Shown: piece after piece, positions 26,204 through 34,855 of the stretch | How positions within the stretch are numbered: the stretch's first letter is position 1 | How the letters are laid out: every line of letters starts with the position of its first letter | DNA from: JAFEBO01 sp044221315 | GTDB taxonomy: Bacteria; Planctomycetota; Phycisphaerae; Phycisphaerales; UBA1924 | NCBI GenBank assembly: GCA_044221315.1 | Contig: JBGAPK010000010.1 | Span: 1 to 64,000 of the forward strand | Direction: 5' to 3' | DNA length: 64,000 nucleotides | Translations under genes and position numbers: made by a program | The notes under the pieces: generated by a model | What the model saw: only the letters and a program-made list of their open reading frames with translations | Told to the model about the DNA's origin: nothing | Databases searched by the model: none

Positions 26204-27704
26204 GCAGATGCACGATCTCCTCGAAGGCCTCGCCGGCGCCGGACGCGCTCTCACGTCATGGTGCCTCATCACCAACCTGACCACGCTCACGCTGCTCGCG
26301 ATCGCGATCGCGGCCGATCGGCTGCTCGTGCGCCGGCTCGCGCCGGCGTGGCGCATCGTGCTCTATATCCCGGTCTTCCTGCGCGTGGTCATTCCGCCCG
26401 AGGCGACCTGGGGCGTGCCATTCTGGAAGACTGCCGCGCCAATCATCGCCGCGGCGTGCGCCCCCGGCGATCCCGCGTCTTCATTGAGCGCCGCGTGCGC
26501 CGCGCCCGCGGCGATCGCACCGGCCGCGACAATCGCACCGGTCTCGCTCTGGCCGCTCGCTCCGCTCGCGCTGTACATCGCCGGAATCGCGTGGCTCGCG
26601 GCACGCTGGTTCCGCGCCGCCCGCGCGGTCCGCACGGTCCTGCACACGTCGCAATCCAGCCTTCGAGACCGGCGCGTGCTCATTTCGCCGTCGTTCGGCC
26701 CGCTCGTCGCCGGTCTTTTCCGCCCTTGCATCGTCATCCCGGCCTGGCTCGCTTCTTCCGAAGCGCTGCCGCTGATTCTCGCCCACGAAAAAGCGCACAT
26801 CGCCCGGCGCGATCCGGTCCTTGCGTTCACCCTGCGGGCTCTTTGCACGCTCGCATGGCCGGTCGTTCCGCTGTGGATCTCGGCCTCGCGAGTCCGTGCT
26901 CTCATCGAACACGCCTGCGATGACCGGGCGCTCGGTGCACCAGAAGTCCGTCATCAGGAGAACGTCATGAAGTATGCCCGCGCCATGATCGACGTCGCCC
27001 AGCGTTCCACCCATCTTCCCGGTTCGCTCGCCTTTGGCGCGGCGCTCCGCCCGCGCATCGAGGCTCTCCGCGTCGCGCGCCGGTGGCCCGTCGCGATTCA
27101 GATGGGCATCGCCCTCGCCGTCCCGACGCTGCTGATCGCGTGCTCCGCGGCGAGGCCGGTCTCGCAATCTCAGTCACAATCTCGCACCGAGCCGACCACA
27201 TTCTCCGCCGGCATTCTCTCCACGCCGGCCGAAACCGCACCGGCGCAGCTCACGCCGCTCGGGGCCGCGCCGACCGAGGCCGACCAGCGCGCCGTCAACG
27301 TGCTCGTCGTCCGCGCCGATTCCCCTCTCGGAAGCGACTTCGCGAACTACAAGGACGTCAGTATCGAGGCGACAGAACGTGACGCGCTGCGGGACAGAGT
27401 CTTTGCCTTCGGCGATACCCCCGAAGCCGCAAGCCGCATCGTCGTGAACGTCGGTCAGCCGGCCACCGCCGTCGCCGAAGGAGGTACGATGTCGATGGAG
27501 TTCACCGTCCTGCCCTCCGGCGAGGGAACCGTGCTCGCCACGATGAGCTACGCCGAAGGCGACACGTACACCATGAAGCCCACCACCCTCCGGTTCAAGA
27601 AGGGCGAAGCGTCGCTGATCCGCATCCCGAGCTCCCAGCTCGGCAAGCCGCACCGGACCATCGTCGTTACGGTCGACCGGCTGGGCGAAGAGCCGGGGTG
27701 CTGA
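26196..27704 (+). CDS. M56 family membrane metallopeptidase (BlaR1-like)
   Basis: 502 aa. N-terminal membrane helices (about 25-65, 110-138) lead to a cytosolic zinc-protease domain with HEKAH (His197, Glu198, His201) and the later acidic ligand in IEHACDDRALG. Another helix (about 300-325, MGIALAVPTLLIACSA) is followed by an extracytoplasmic tail (about 330-502) that is not a recognisable penicillin-binding domain. In BlaR1 systems ligand sensing triggers cleavage of the BlaI repressor. Here the sensor is different, so the signal is unknown. Co-translated with the BlaI gene. Confidence 0.9.
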   Translation: MNEQMHDLLEGLAGAGRALTSWCLITNLTTLTLLAIAIAADRLLVRRLAPAWRIVLYIPVFLRVVIPPEATWGVPFWKTAAPIIAAACAPGDPASSLSAACAAPAAIAPAATIAPVSLWPLAPLALYIAGIAWLAARWFRAARAVRTVLHTSQSSLRDRRVLISPSFGPLVAGLFRPCIVIPAWLASSEALPLILAHEKAHIARRDPVLAFTLRALCTLAWPVVPLWISASRVRALIEHACDDRALGAPEVRHQENVMKYARAMIDVAQRSTHLPGSLAFGAALRPRIEALRVARRWPVAIQMGIALAVPTLLIACSAARPVSQSQSQSRTEPTTFSAGILSTPAETAPAQLTPLGAAPTEADQRAVNVLVVRADSPLGSDFANYKDVSIEATERDALRDRVFAFGDTPEAASRIVVNVGQPATAVAEGGTMSMEFTVLPSGEGTVLATMSYAEGDTYTMKPTTLRFKKGEASLIRIPSSQLGKPHRTIVVTVDRLGEEPGC

Positions 27705-27867
27705 GGCCGGCGACCGCTCGCGTCCACAATTTTCCGGATCTTCATCGCACCACTCGCGGCATTTCCCGCGAGTGGTGCGATTGATTGCAAGGGCTGGCGA
27801 CGCGAAATGCCCTTGGATTCCTGCCGTTCCGCTGGTACATTGGGCGCCTGCCACCAGGAGCCCTCGC

Positions 27868-29265
27868 ATGCTTGTCCGCACTCTCCCCGCGTTCGCAACG
27901 GCGTGTGCGATTGTCACGCTCGCCCTCGCCCAAACGACCACCACCTTCACGTATCAGGGCTCGATCAAGCAGGGCGGCGTCGCGTACGACGGCACGGCCA
28001 ACGTCACGCTTGCGCTCTTTGATGCGCCGAGCGACGGCAACAAAGTCTCGAACACCATGACGTTCAACGGCGTGCACGTTGATCACGGCGTCTTCACCGT
28101 CGCGCCCGACTTTGGCCCGAACCCGTTTAATGGCGCGGTGCGCTATGTCGAGGTTACATTCACCGGGGCGGGCGATGAAGGGCCAACCGTGCTGCCTCGC
28201 CAAGCGCTGACGGCGGCGCCGCTCTCGGCGAGCACGCGCGGCATCTTCGTGGGCATGGACAACCATGTCGGGATCGGCACCACCAGCCCCTCGGGGATAC
28301 TCGACGTGATCGGACCGGGCAGTTCGCCGGCGGGCGTCAACGGACCTCCCATCAGTCTCCAGGCCGGCGGGGGCTCGGGGACGACGCTCGGAACCTTTGG
28401 CCCGATCCCCGCCACTCCGGGCGGAGGAGTCTCTCTCACGGGCGGTGCGGGAGGAAACGGAAAATTCGCCCTTGGCGGCGCGCAGCAAGGCGGGCAGGTT
28501 GTTCTCACCGCCGGTCCCGGTGGCGCCGGCGATTTCAATGTGAATGGCGGGCCGGGCGGGTCGGTTGTTCTCCGTCCGGGAACGGGCGGACCCGCGGGTA
28601 TTAACTCCAGCCCCGGAAGCACGGGAGCGATCTTCGCCGACGGCTTCCTGGGCGTCGGCACCGCCACGCCGAAGGCGTCGCTCCACGTCAAGGGAGACGG
28701 CGGAGTGGTCATTGTCGAGGGATCGACCCACTCGTACATCCAGTTTTGTCCGCTGGGGGGCGCGAGCGGGCGCAAGGCGTACATCGGAACGCCCGGCGGC
28801 GGGAGCGCTGACTTCAACATCGCCAACGAGAACGCGGCGGGTACGCTCAACCTGAGCGGCACGAACGTGAAGGTGATCGGGAACTTTATCAATGCTTCGG
28901 ACGCGCGTGACAAGCGTGAGGTGCGTGCGATCGATAGCCCGATGACACTCGTCGAGCAGCTTAAGGGCGTGCGATACCGCTGGAACGAGCGCGGGAATGA
29001 TGGCGGCGTGCTGCCCGCGGGAGAACAGATCGGCTTCCTCGCGCAGGATGTGGAAAAGGTGTTGCCCGAGCTTGTTGCGACCGGCTCCGACGGGCGCAAG
29101 GGTGTGTCGTACGTGAGCATCGTGCCGCTCTTGACCGAGGCGGTGAAGGAGCAGGCGCGGAGTGTCGCGGCCCTCCGCGCGGAGAACGAGGCGAAGCAGA
29201 AAGAAATCGATGTTCTTCGGGCGCGGCTGGATGCGATCGAGGCACGCCTTGCCGAACGCAAGTAG
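27868..29265 (+). CDS. Secreted protein with C-terminal S74 chaperone/autoprotease domain
   Basis: 465 aa. Signal peptide about 1-21 (MLVRTLPAFATACAIVTLALA); AGGAG 8 bp before the ATG. Residues 25-110 (TTFTYQGSIKQGGVAYDGTANVTLALFDA) are a beta-sandwich often found at the front of such proteins; residues about 150-250 are Gly-rich. From residue 344 comes SDARDKREV, which begins the intramolecular chaperone domain of the endosialidase/tail-fibre type: the Ser-Asp catalytic pair autocleaves the C-terminus after trimer folding. Residues 429-465 form a coiled coil. It lies between the M56 gene and a dockerin-tail gene, with no phage genes nearby, so it is a host surface protein. Confidence 0.85.
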   Translation: MLVRTLPAFATACAIVTLALAQTTTTFTYQGSIKQGGVAYDGTANVTLALFDAPSDGNKVSNTMTFNGVHVDHGVFTVAPDFGPNPFNGAVRYVEVTFTGAGDEGPTVLPRQALTAAPLSASTRGIFVGMDNHVGIGTTSPSGILDVIGPGSSPAGVNGPPISLQAGGGSGTTLGTFGPIPATPGGGVSLTGGAGGNGKFALGGAQQGGQVVLTAGPGGAGDFNVNGGPGGSVVLRPGTGGPAGINSSPGSTGAIFADGFLGVGTATPKASLHVKGDGGVVIVEGSTHSYIQFCPLGGASGRKAYIGTPGGGSADFNIANENAAGTLNLSGTNVKVIGNFINASDARDKREVRAIDSPMTLVEQLKGVRYRWNERGNDGGVLPAGEQIGFLAQDVEKVLPELVATGSDGRKGVSYVSIVPLLTEAVKEQARSVAALRAENEAKQKEIDVLRARLDAIEARLAERK

Positions 29266-29270
29266 GGCGA

Positions 29271-29331
29271 CGCGGGACGGCGGACCCGATCTTCGAGGCC
29301 CGTCCGCCCGCGAGAAACGCCGCGTGTTTTT
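29271..29331 (+). terminator. Hairpin plus T-run after the S74 gene
   Basis: CGCGGG plus CGGAC (29271-29285, with a 4-nt bulge) pairs with GTCCG-CCCGCG (29302-29312). TTTTT follows at 29327-29331, 14 nt after the stem. It sits between convergent genes. A weak intrinsic terminator. Confidence 0.35.
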
Positions 29332-29372
29332 CCGTTCGAGTCACCTATGGTGGTGCTCCGCGCTGATCACTC

Positions 29373-30116
29373 TCACGGGCACACCAGCTCGTTGTACGCG
29401 ACGGCGAACTGAACAAAGTCGGCGTCATCGACCGCTCCGTCGTAGCCGAGGTCGGCCGGGCATCCGAAGGGCATTGCCCCATCGAAGCAATCGAGCGTGT
29501 CGTACGCCTGCACGAAGATGATGAAATCCGAATCGTCCACCTGTCCGTCGGAGTTGAGGTCGGCCGGGCAGGTGGAGAGGATCGATGGGTCGCCGCCCAG
29601 AATTGCGGACGGAACGCCGTCGGTGCCGTAGAAGCCGACGTAGCGGGTGTAGTCGAACTCCGACGGGTGGATCCACAGCGGCACACCCTGGTTGGCGACG
29701 GCAACGGGGTTGGTCGATCGGAGCCAGATCAGGAAACTGGCGTTCAGTTCGGGGATCGGCTTCTCGATGCGGATCAGATCGAATGCCGGCGCGGAATTGG
29801 TCACTTCGAGCATGGCGTCGGTCGAGGTGAACATGTAACCGATGCGGGGAATCCGATATCTGATGTTGATGGCGCCGGCCGGATAGCCCCCGGCGGCCGG
29901 GCTCTGGTAGATGTCCTGCACGCCGGTGTCGAGCGTGAACGTCACGATCGCCTTGTCGCCCACCTTCACGCCCTGCATTCCGGGGAGCAGGGGCTTGAAC
30001 TCTCCGATCTTCGTGATGACGACGCCCCAGGAATAGCTGACGTATGCCGCGGAAGCGTGAGGCGTTGCAAGCCCTGCCGCCACTGTTGCCGCGAGCCCGA
30101 GAATGGAAGTCCGCAT
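29373..30116 (-). CDS. Secreted protein with C-terminal dockerin-like double module
   Basis: 247 aa. ATG at 30116 with AGGAG 5 bp upstream; signal peptide about 1-23 (ILGLAATVAAGLATPHASA). The body (about 24-180) is beta-rich with no recognised domain. The tail has DLNSDGQVDDSDF and DLGYDGAVDDADF; the second EF-hand loop has Gly instead of the usual Asn at position 3 of the calcium loop, so it may bind calcium less well. Bracketing cysteines and the final LVCP are intact. Convergent with the S74 gene. Confidence 0.85.
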   Translation of the reverse strand: MRTSILGLAATVAAGLATPHASAAYVSYSWGVVITKIGEFKPLLPGMQGVKVGDKAIVTFTLDTGVQDIYQSPAAGGYPAGAINIRYRIPRIGYMFTSTDAMLEVTNSAPAFDLIRIEKPIPELNASFLIWLRSTNPVAVANQGVPLWIHPSEFDYTRYVGFYGTDGVPSAILGGDPSILSTCPADLNSDGQVDDSDFIIFVQAYDTLDCFDGAMPFGCPADLGYDGAVDDADFVQFAVAYNELVCP

Positions 30117-30378
30117 GAGAATCTCCTTTGCCTGGTCCGGCCGGACCGGACGTGTTTGTGAATGCCACCGAACCCCTATGCGGAATCGCGCTTGCGAACC
30201 CTTCACGGCCGCTCTCACTTTTTTTGAGCCTGCGGAGGCCCGGGCGATCCTGGCTTGGCCGGGCCATTCTTTCGCCCGGCCGACTTGTATAACTTGTGTT
30301 CGGACCGGCTTTTAGGCCTTCTTGTATGATGCACCTTGCGTCTTGGAACTCGGTGCTGCTGAATTCGCCGCCAACCAA

Positions 30379-30954
30379 ATGAACGACGTCACCCTGCTTC
30401 TGGAGGACTTGGCGAGCGGCCGCGAATCGGCGACGGACGAGTTGTTTCCGCTGGTGTACGACCAGTTGCGTGCGCTGGCGGGAGCGTTCTTCCGGGATGA
30501 GCGGATGGACCACACAATGCAGCCGACAGCGCTGGTGCACGAGGCGTATGTGAGGCTGGTGCAGCCGGGGGCGGACAAAACGCGGACGCGGGTGCATTTT
30601 CAGGCTTTGGCGGCGCGGGTGATGCGGCATGTGCTGGTGGATCACGCGCGGCAGAAGGCGAGTGAGAAGCGCGGGGGGGACCGGACGCGGGTGGCGCTTA
30701 GCGAGGAGATCGCGGCAAAGGCTGATGGCGGGTTGGACTTTGAAGAGTTGAATCAGGCGTTGACGCGGCTTTCGGCGGAGAGTGAGCGGGCGGGGAAGGT
30801 TGTGGAGCTTCGGTTCTTCGGGAACCTGACGCACGAAGAGATTGCGACGGTGATGGGGATCTCGCTGTCGTCGGTGGAGCGGGAGTGGAGGTTTGCGCGG
30901 GCGTGGCTGCTGGATGCGCTCGGCGAGGGCGCTTCGGGGAAGGTGCCGGCGTGA
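30379..30954 (+). CDS. ECF-type RNA polymerase sigma factor
   Basis: 191 aa, sigma-70 ECF family of the planctomycete type (PF07638-like). Region 2 lies at about 20-85 (ATDELFPLVYDQLRALAGAFFRDERMDHTMQPTALVHEAYVRL). Region 4 with its helix-turn-helix lies at about 125-185 (VVELRFFGNLTHEEIATVMGISLSSVEREWRFARAWL). It directs transcription of a target set after release from its regulator. The kinase gene begins with GTGA overlapping its stop, so the kinase probably controls the sigma factor by phosphorylation or sequestration, as known for ECF/STPK pairs in Planctomycetes. Confidence 0.9.
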   Translation: MNDVTLLLEDLASGRESATDELFPLVYDQLRALAGAFFRDERMDHTMQPTALVHEAYVRLVQPGADKTRTRVHFQALAARVMRHVLVDHARQKASEKRGGDRTRVALSEEIAAKADGGLDFEELNQALTRLSAESERAGKVVELRFFGNLTHEEIATVMGISLSSVEREWRFARAWLLDALGEGASGKVPA

Positions 30955-33900
30955 GCGCGGGGCGGCTTGAGCGCGTGCGTGAATTGTTTGATCGGGCGTG
31001 CGATCTGGCGCCGGGGGCGCGGGATGCGTTTCTGAACGAGCAATGCGCCGGCGATTCGGAATTGCGTGCCCGTGTCGACCGCCTGCTGCGGCAAACCGAA
31101 CGTGCGTCGTCGCCGATCGATGTTTCGCCGGTGGGCGAGCAGATCCGGTCGGCGCTCGGGTCGATGGAAGCGCGGCCGCTGCCGGAACGGGTCGGACGAT
31201 TCCGGGTGCTGTGCCTGATCGGGCGCGGCGGGATGGGGGCGGTCTACGAGGCCGAGCAGGACAATCCGCGCCGGAGCGTGGCGCTGAAGGTCGTGCGCTC
31301 GGACGCGGCGTCGCCGGATGTGCTGCGACGATTCGAGCACGAGGCGCAGATCCTCGGGCGACTTCAGCATCCGGGGATTGCGTGCATTCACGAGGCGGGG
31401 ATCGCGGACATCGGATCGGGGCCGCAGCCGTACCTGGCGATGGAGTTGATACGCGGGTCGGGGCTGCGGGCGCATCTGGCGGCGGGGACTCTGGACCTGC
31501 GGGCCAAGCTCGATCTCTTTGTGCGGATCTGTGAGGCGGTTGAGCATGCGCACCGGGCGGGAGTCGTGCATCGCGATTTGAAACCCTCGAACATCCTGAT
31601 CAATGAGGCGGGGCAGCCGAAGATCGTGGATTTCGGCGTGGCGCGGGTGACGACGCCGGGGAGCGCGGGCGCGACGATGCACACGCGGACCGGGCAGATC
31701 ATGGGGACGCTGACGTACATGAGCCCGGAGCAGATCGCGGGTGATGGGGCGTCGGTGGATGGGCGGTCGGACGTGTATGCGCTGGGCGTGATTCTGTTTG
31801 AGACTTTGACGGGGAGACTGCCGCACGATTTCGAGAGCCGGTCGCTGGCGGAGGCGGCGCGGATGATCCGGGAGGAGGAGCCGTCGCGGCTGAGTTCGAT
31901 CAATTCGTCGCTCAAGGGCGATCTCGAGACGATCGTGGCGAAAGCCTTAGAGAAGGAACCGACGCGGCGGTATTCGTCGGCGGGCGATCTTGCTGCGGAC
32001 GTACGGAGGTTTCTGCGTGATGAGCCGATCCGGGCGCGGCCGGCGAGCACGGTGTATCAGCTTCAAAAGTTTGCGCGGCGGCACAGAGAGATTGTCGCGG
32101 GGATCGGCGCGGTGTTCGTCGTGCTGGTGCTGGGGCTCGTGACGGTTTCGTGGTTTGCGATGCGGGAGACGCGGCAGCGGCGGCTGGCGGAATCGAACGA
32201 GGCGCGTGCGGAGTGGTCGAGCTATCGGAACTGCATTGCCGCGGCGGACCGGTCGCTGCAATTGAACGATTCGGCGCGGGCGATTGTGATGCTCGAGACT
32301 GCGCCGGCGGCGCTCCGCGGATGGGAATGGCGGTATCTGCGGCACTCGGCGGATCAGAGCCGGCTGACGATTTCGTGTGATGGACCGGTTTCGTCGCTGG
32401 CCATTTCGGGCGATGGGGAGTTTGTGATCGCGGCGGGCGAAGACGGGTTCATTCGGCGCTGGAATGCGGTTGACGGGTCGCTGATCGGCTCCTTTCGAGC
32501 GCACGCGGGGGCGATCAAGTCGATCGCGCTCTCGCCGGACGGGGCTTCGCTGATCAGTTCGGGCAGCGACGGGACGGTGAAGGGGTGGCGCTTCGATGCG
32601 GCGGAACCGCTCTGGACGATCGAGCGATCGCCGCCGGTGCATCCGCGGGCATTTTCGCCGGACGGAAAGACATTTGTGCTGGCGCTCGAGGGCGAGATCC
32701 GGCTTGTCGATGCGCGGACGGGACGGGAGATCGAATCGCTTGCAACGTGCCCGCCGGTCGCGTCGATGGTGGCGCAGAGCTCGGACGGAGCGCTGTTGGT
32801 GTATCAGTTGGTCGACACGGTGGTGTGTGTTGATCGGAAGACGCGAGCAGATCTGTGGCGGAGACTCTCCAGCTCATTCTCGGTGGGTGCGGGGAGCGGG
32901 ACGAGTTCGGGCGTGTGGGTGTATTCCGAGCTTGGATTCTTCGCGACCAAGCTTGATGCGCGGACAGGCGAGAGCGTGAAACGGATTGACGAGGTGCTGG
33001 GAGTCTCTGAGAGCGCGGACGGGCGGCGGGTGGCGATGCCGGACCGGAGCGGCTCGATCGTGGTGCGCGACGGCACGACGCTGAACATCGTGACGACGCT
33101 GCGGGGGCACAGCGGGCCGGTGCATGGCACGGCGTTTTCGAGCGATGGAGCGGTGTTGGCGACTTCCGCGGGCGCGCCCGGCGGAAAGGCAGAGATCAAG
33201 CTCTGGGCGGTTTCGGAGGCGGGCGGCTCGTTCGTCATATTGGGGAGCAACGACGCGGTGGTGAGCGGGGCGATCTTGCCTTCGGGGACGCGGGCGGTGA
33301 CGGGTGGCTGGTCGGGCGTGAAATCGTGGGATCTGGCGAGCGGGCGGGAGTTGTGGACTTCGTTTCCGGCGCTGCGCGAGTATCACACGATCGCGTTCAG
33401 CCCGGATGGAAAGAGGATTGCCGCGGGCGGGTATGACGGGGCGCTCCTGATTCTGGATGCGGCGGACGGGCGGCTCGTTGCGAAGTCGAAGCCGATCGGC
33501 GCGGCGATCGGCGGGTGCGCGTGGCGGGCGGATGGGAAGAGCGTTGTTGCGGCGTGCTGGGATTCGGTGGTGCGAGAGTTTGACGCGGCGACCGGAGAGA
33601 CTCGGGCGGAGCAGAAATTCGGGAGTTTGCCGCTGGGCGGGATCACGTCGGCGCTGGGCGGGGATCTTGCTGTGTCGAACGCGGAGAGCGTGTGGGTGGT
33701 GCCGTGGCAGTCGGCTGGCGCGTCTTCGCTGGAACAGACGAACTGGTTGCCGGGACCATTGCCGGGATTTGCTCCGGAGGTGCGGACGGAGCGCGGGAAC
33801 GAGGGGCGATCGGCGCGGTTGGCGTGGAACAAGGCGGGAACGCAGCTCGCGATCGGGACAGAGGCGGGCGCGGTGGTGCTGTGGGATCTTGCTTCGCGAC

Positions 33901-34733
33901 GGGAGGTCTGGGCACGGCGCGACATCAAGGGAGATGTGCGGGCGATCGCGTTCAGCGGGGCGGGGGACCGGATCATCGCGGGGTGCGCGGATGCGTCGCT
34001 GCATGTGATCGATACGAAGACGGGCGATGACTTGCTCACGTTGAAGACGCCGCGTTCGGACATCTGCGCGGTTTCGTTCTGCGGCGAGGACTCGTCGGCG
34101 GGCGCGGTCTTTAGCGCGGAGCCGGGCGGGATTGTGCTGTTCGAGACGCGCGATTCGGCGGCAGACGCCGACGCTCGGCGAGGGGCGCTCGCGGCTCGGA
34201 CGCTTGTCGATGAGCGGTTTGCGAAACAGGTCTTCGCGGCGGATGTGATCGCGGGAATTCGGGCGGATACGTCGCTCTCGCCGGGGATTCGGGACGCGGC
34301 GCTGTCGCTTGCCGCGGCACGCGGGGATCATCCGAACTATCTGAACAGCCAGGCGTGGGCGGTGGTTCGTTACGCGGGAGCGCCAAAGGACGAGATTGCG
34401 CTGGCGCTGCGAAAGTCGCGTCGGGCGTGCGAGATGCGGCCGGAGCACGCGTCGTTCTTGAACACGCTGGGAGTTTCGCTGTTGCGGGCGGGCGAGCTTC
34501 AAGAGGCGCTTTCGGTGCTCATGCGGAGCATCGACATCCGCAAAGAGGCGGGCGCGGAGTTGCATCCGCTTGATCTGCTCTCGCTGGCGATTGTGGAGGC
34601 GAAGCTTGGGGAGCGGGAGAAGGCGAAGGAGGATTTTGCCGCGGGGGAGAGGTTGATGAAGGGGACGGGGTTTGAGAAGGATCCGGAGTGTGTTTCTTTT
34701 TTGGGGGAGGCGCGGGGAGTGGTTGGGGAGTAA
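30951..34733 (+). CDS. Membrane Ser/Thr protein kinase with WD40 sensor
   Basis: 1260 aa. GTG start overlapping the sigma factor stop (GTGA). An N-terminal motif LERVRELFDRACDL resembles a common planctomycete kinase lead. Kinase: Gly loop IGRGGMGAVYEA (90-101), Lys113, HRDLKPSN (207-214), DFG (227-229), MSPEQ (257-261). One membrane helix (about 381-403). Outside: about ten WD40-like repeats (about 450-1110; SPDGASLISSGSDGTVKGW and relatives), then TPR-like helices (about 1160-1260). A signal sensed by the propeller would be passed to the kinase and so to the ECF factor. All catalytic residues are present. Confidence 0.93.
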   Translation: MSAGRLERVRELFDRACDLAPGARDAFLNEQCAGDSELRARVDRLLRQTERASSPIDVSPVGEQIRSALGSMEARPLPERVGRFRVLCLIGRGGMGAVYEAEQDNPRRSVALKVVRSDAASPDVLRRFEHEAQILGRLQHPGIACIHEAGIADIGSGPQPYLAMELIRGSGLRAHLAAGTLDLRAKLDLFVRICEAVEHAHRAGVVHRDLKPSNILINEAGQPKIVDFGVARVTTPGSAGATMHTRTGQIMGTLTYMSPEQIAGDGASVDGRSDVYALGVILFETLTGRLPHDFESRSLAEAARMIREEEPSRLSSINSSLKGDLETIVAKALEKEPTRRYSSAGDLAADVRRFLRDEPIRARPASTVYQLQKFARRHREIVAGIGAVFVVLVLGLVTVSWFAMRETRQRRLAESNEARAEWSSYRNCIAAADRSLQLNDSARAIVMLETAPAALRGWEWRYLRHSADQSRLTISCDGPVSSLAISGDGEFVIAAGEDGFIRRWNAVDGSLIGSFRAHAGAIKSIALSPDGASLISSGSDGTVKGWRFDAAEPLWTIERSPPVHPRAFSPDGKTFVLALEGEIRLVDARTGREIESLATCPPVASMVAQSSDGALLVYQLVDTVVCVDRKTRADLWRRLSSSFSVGAGSGTSSGVWVYSELGFFATKLDARTGESVKRIDEVLGVSESADGRRVAMPDRSGSIVVRDGTTLNIVTTLRGHSGPVHGTAFSSDGAVLATSAGAPGGKAEIKLWAVSEAGGSFVILGSNDAVVSGAILPSGTRAVTGGWSGVKSWDLASGRELWTSFPALREYHTIAFSPDGKRIAAGGYDGALLILDAADGRLVAKSKPIGAAIGGCAWRADGKSVVAACWDSVVREFDAATGETRAEQKFGSLPLGGITSALGGDLAVSNAESVWVVPWQSAGASSLEQTNWLPGPLPGFAPEVRTERGNEGRSARLAWNKAGTQLAIGTEAGAVVLWDLASRREVWARRDIKGDVRAIAFSGAGDRIIAGCADASLHVIDTKTGDDLLTLKTPRSDICAVSFCGEDSSAGAVFSAEPGGIVLFETRDSAADADARRGALAARTLVDERFAKQVFAADVIAGIRADTSLSPGIRDAALSLAAARGDHPNYLNSQAWAVVRYAGAPKDEIALALRKSRRACEMRPEHASFLNTLGVSLLRAGELQEALSVLMRSIDIRKEAGAELHPLDLLSLAIVEAKLGEREKAKEDFAAGERLMKGTGFEKDPECVSFLGEARGVVGE

Positions 34734-34855
34734 GCCAATTCTTCGGGTTGGGCGTGTCGCGCCTCGTGAATCGCAACACCGGCCGGGTGGTGGTCCGCCA
34801 GACCGTCGCTCGCGCAGGAGCCGCCGGAGCGATCCACCGAGCCGATCGGGATTCC

